64,000 nucleotides of DNA from Yponomeuta sedellus. Lineage: Eukaryota > Arthropoda > Insecta > Lepidoptera > Yponomeutidae. Shown in pieces: positions 62,850 to 64,000 of this stretch (position 1 is the stretch's first letter; each line of letters begins with the position of its first letter). The notes under the pieces were generated by a model. That model was not told the origin of the DNA. It saw nothing but the letters and a program-made list of their open reading frames with translations, and did no database searches. The stretch spans positions 6,220,357 through 6,284,356 of the forward strand of contig OW203747.1 in assembly GCA_934045075.1 (NCBI GenBank). The letters are read 5' to 3'. The translations under genes were made by a program, and so were the position numbers.

Positions 62850-63060
62850 TTACACTGATTTTACTCGTTTAGTTTTACATTTTGTACGTTGCGGCACTTT
62901 TTCACGTACCGTGATCTCGGAAGACTTGGTATACTTGAAAAAGTGCCGAAACGTCGGAAAATTGTAAAAACTGTGAAATTAAACGAGTAAAATCCGTGTA
63001 ATAACAGTTTTTATTATGTATAGTACTCGTGTTAACCTTAGAAAATACTATAGGTCACAT
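62850..63060. mobile_element. Second foldback of the 60087-60355 type
   Basis: Inverted halves (tttactcgtttagttttaca .. ctgtgaaattaaacgagtaa) with the shared gcactttttcacgtaccgtg core. Related to the insert at 60095-60355. Confidence 0.6.
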
Positions 63061-63145
63061 TATGAAAAGTATAAACGATAGAGAAAAGATACGACTGTAA
63101 ATAAACATGGTATTTTTTTTTCTTTTAACATAATTTTTTTGCTAT

Positions 63146-63310
63146 TTTTATTTTTAATGCACTAACCCGTGCTAAGGAACAAATTTAAAAACCTATTTAG
63201 AGGCTAAAAATTTCACCCATGCCATGGCATGGGTGGCACGGATAGCCAGAGGTTGCGGGTTCGAATCCCGGCATGGGTGAAATTTTTAGCCTCTAAATAG
63301 GTTTTTAAAT
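63146..63310. repeat. Foldback tRNA-derived SINE
   Basis: The minus arm stops at acccatgcc, and a plus arm follows (atggcatgggtggcacggat...). The left arm is shorter than in other copies. Confidence 0.85.
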
Positions 63311-64000
63311 ACATTTTTTGTGCAAATTCTTCAAGATTAGGTATTAAGTTTGAAAAAATTAAAATTTCTGCTTACAGTCTACTCGTCCTTACTTGTCCAA
63401 TTAAGTAAACAAAATTCTACATCGAAATTTGATGCCAAAACTGGATACTTTATTGCAAGTTCAACTTTGTTTATGAAATTGGCAGCGTGTTATCTAAAAA
63501 AAGTGTCCCAGGATAATGAAGTAATTGTTACAAGTAATTATGGCAGGTTTCGACTACCAATTCATACTTTTCCGGTAGAAACTGGTTTACGAAAATGATC
63601 TAGTAAGGATAAATAGACTGTATGGAAGTGGTTTAGTAATCAAATTGAAGAAACGATTACCTTATTTTACGAAATTCATATATAACTCCTTGTACGAGTA
63701 GGTATCGATTTTTCTCACACTTAACTCGTTGTATTTTCTCTTCGTCCAACTTAGTATGTTTACTCTGAATAAAATGCTCGGCCAAAATGAATGAAACGTC
63801 TTGCCCAATGACCTCAGTCAAGCTGAAGGTCCTATTGCCAAGTTCTCACGGATGCAAGAGATCAGTGTGACAGCCCGGTGATGTCATGGTGTACACAGCC
63901 TAAGTTACACAGCGCAGAATACCCAGTGTTCGCGAGATAGATTATTTTACAATACTTTTTTGAAGCGCTCGTGGCCTAGTCTAACCGAGTGATTGGAATC
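63311..64000. other. Window end, partial SINE
   Basis: No gene supported. 63965-64000 is the reversed 3' end of SINE family A (gctcgtggcctagtc..gattggaat), cut by the window edge. Confidence 0.5.

Overview
The window looks like a moth or butterfly (Lepidoptera) nuclear genome. It is AT-rich, its genes are split by short-to-medium GT-AG introns, and the motif gtaggtacctac recurs between genes. Several tRNA-derived SINE families, many short inverted-repeat DNA transposons, LINE tails and tetranucleotide arrays are scattered throughout. The one confident ortholog, CRIPT, is eukaryotic. I see no bacterial genes, no CRISPR array, no rRNA and no functional tRNA gene.

Layout. (1) 876-7073, plus strand: a coiled-coil protein gene. 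Its exons can be chained in consistent phase and appear to give two alternative C-termini, an acidic tail ending at 4361 and a Q/N/Y-rich tail ending at 7073. Upstream exons may lie outside the window. (2) 8668-23348, plus: a gene for a large (about 1065 aa) low-complexity secreted protein, made of a signal-peptide exon, a 24-nt microexon, a 498-nt exon and a 2.6-kb terminal exon. Its 10.65-kb last intron is packed with mobile elements, including nested MITEs and three long foldbacks. (3) 23.4-31.3 kb: mostly intergenic, with a possible 80-aa secreted ORF on the minus strand, a Harbinger-like MITE, foldback SINEs and decayed coding repeats. (4) 31332-32950, plus: CRIPT in two exons. (5) 33862-47618, plus: a tandem cluster of three related genes for small secreted cysteine-rich proteins. 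They share a short signal-peptide exon, phase-0 introns and a repeated cysteine motif. I recognise no named family, and this is the most interesting locus here. (6) 59027-48864, minus: the 3' part of a gene with one PDZ domain split over two exons, followed by a 1274-codon disordered terminal exon. Its 5' exons are not visible. (7) 59-64 kb: nested SINEs and MITEs only.

How it fits together. The genes are not an operon and mostly have unrelated jobs: a coiled-coil scaffold, a secreted structural or prohormone-like protein, a zinc-binding spliceosome/PDZ-ligand factor (CRIPT) and a PDZ scaffold. The exception is the cysteine-rich cluster, whose matching exon structure points to local duplication and fast divergence. 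The mobile elements are informative: empty sites and target duplications for several can be read within the window, and three insertions sit within 40 bp downstream of a 5' splice site. All exon models are manual, chained by splice-site sequence and phase, and have no transcript support.
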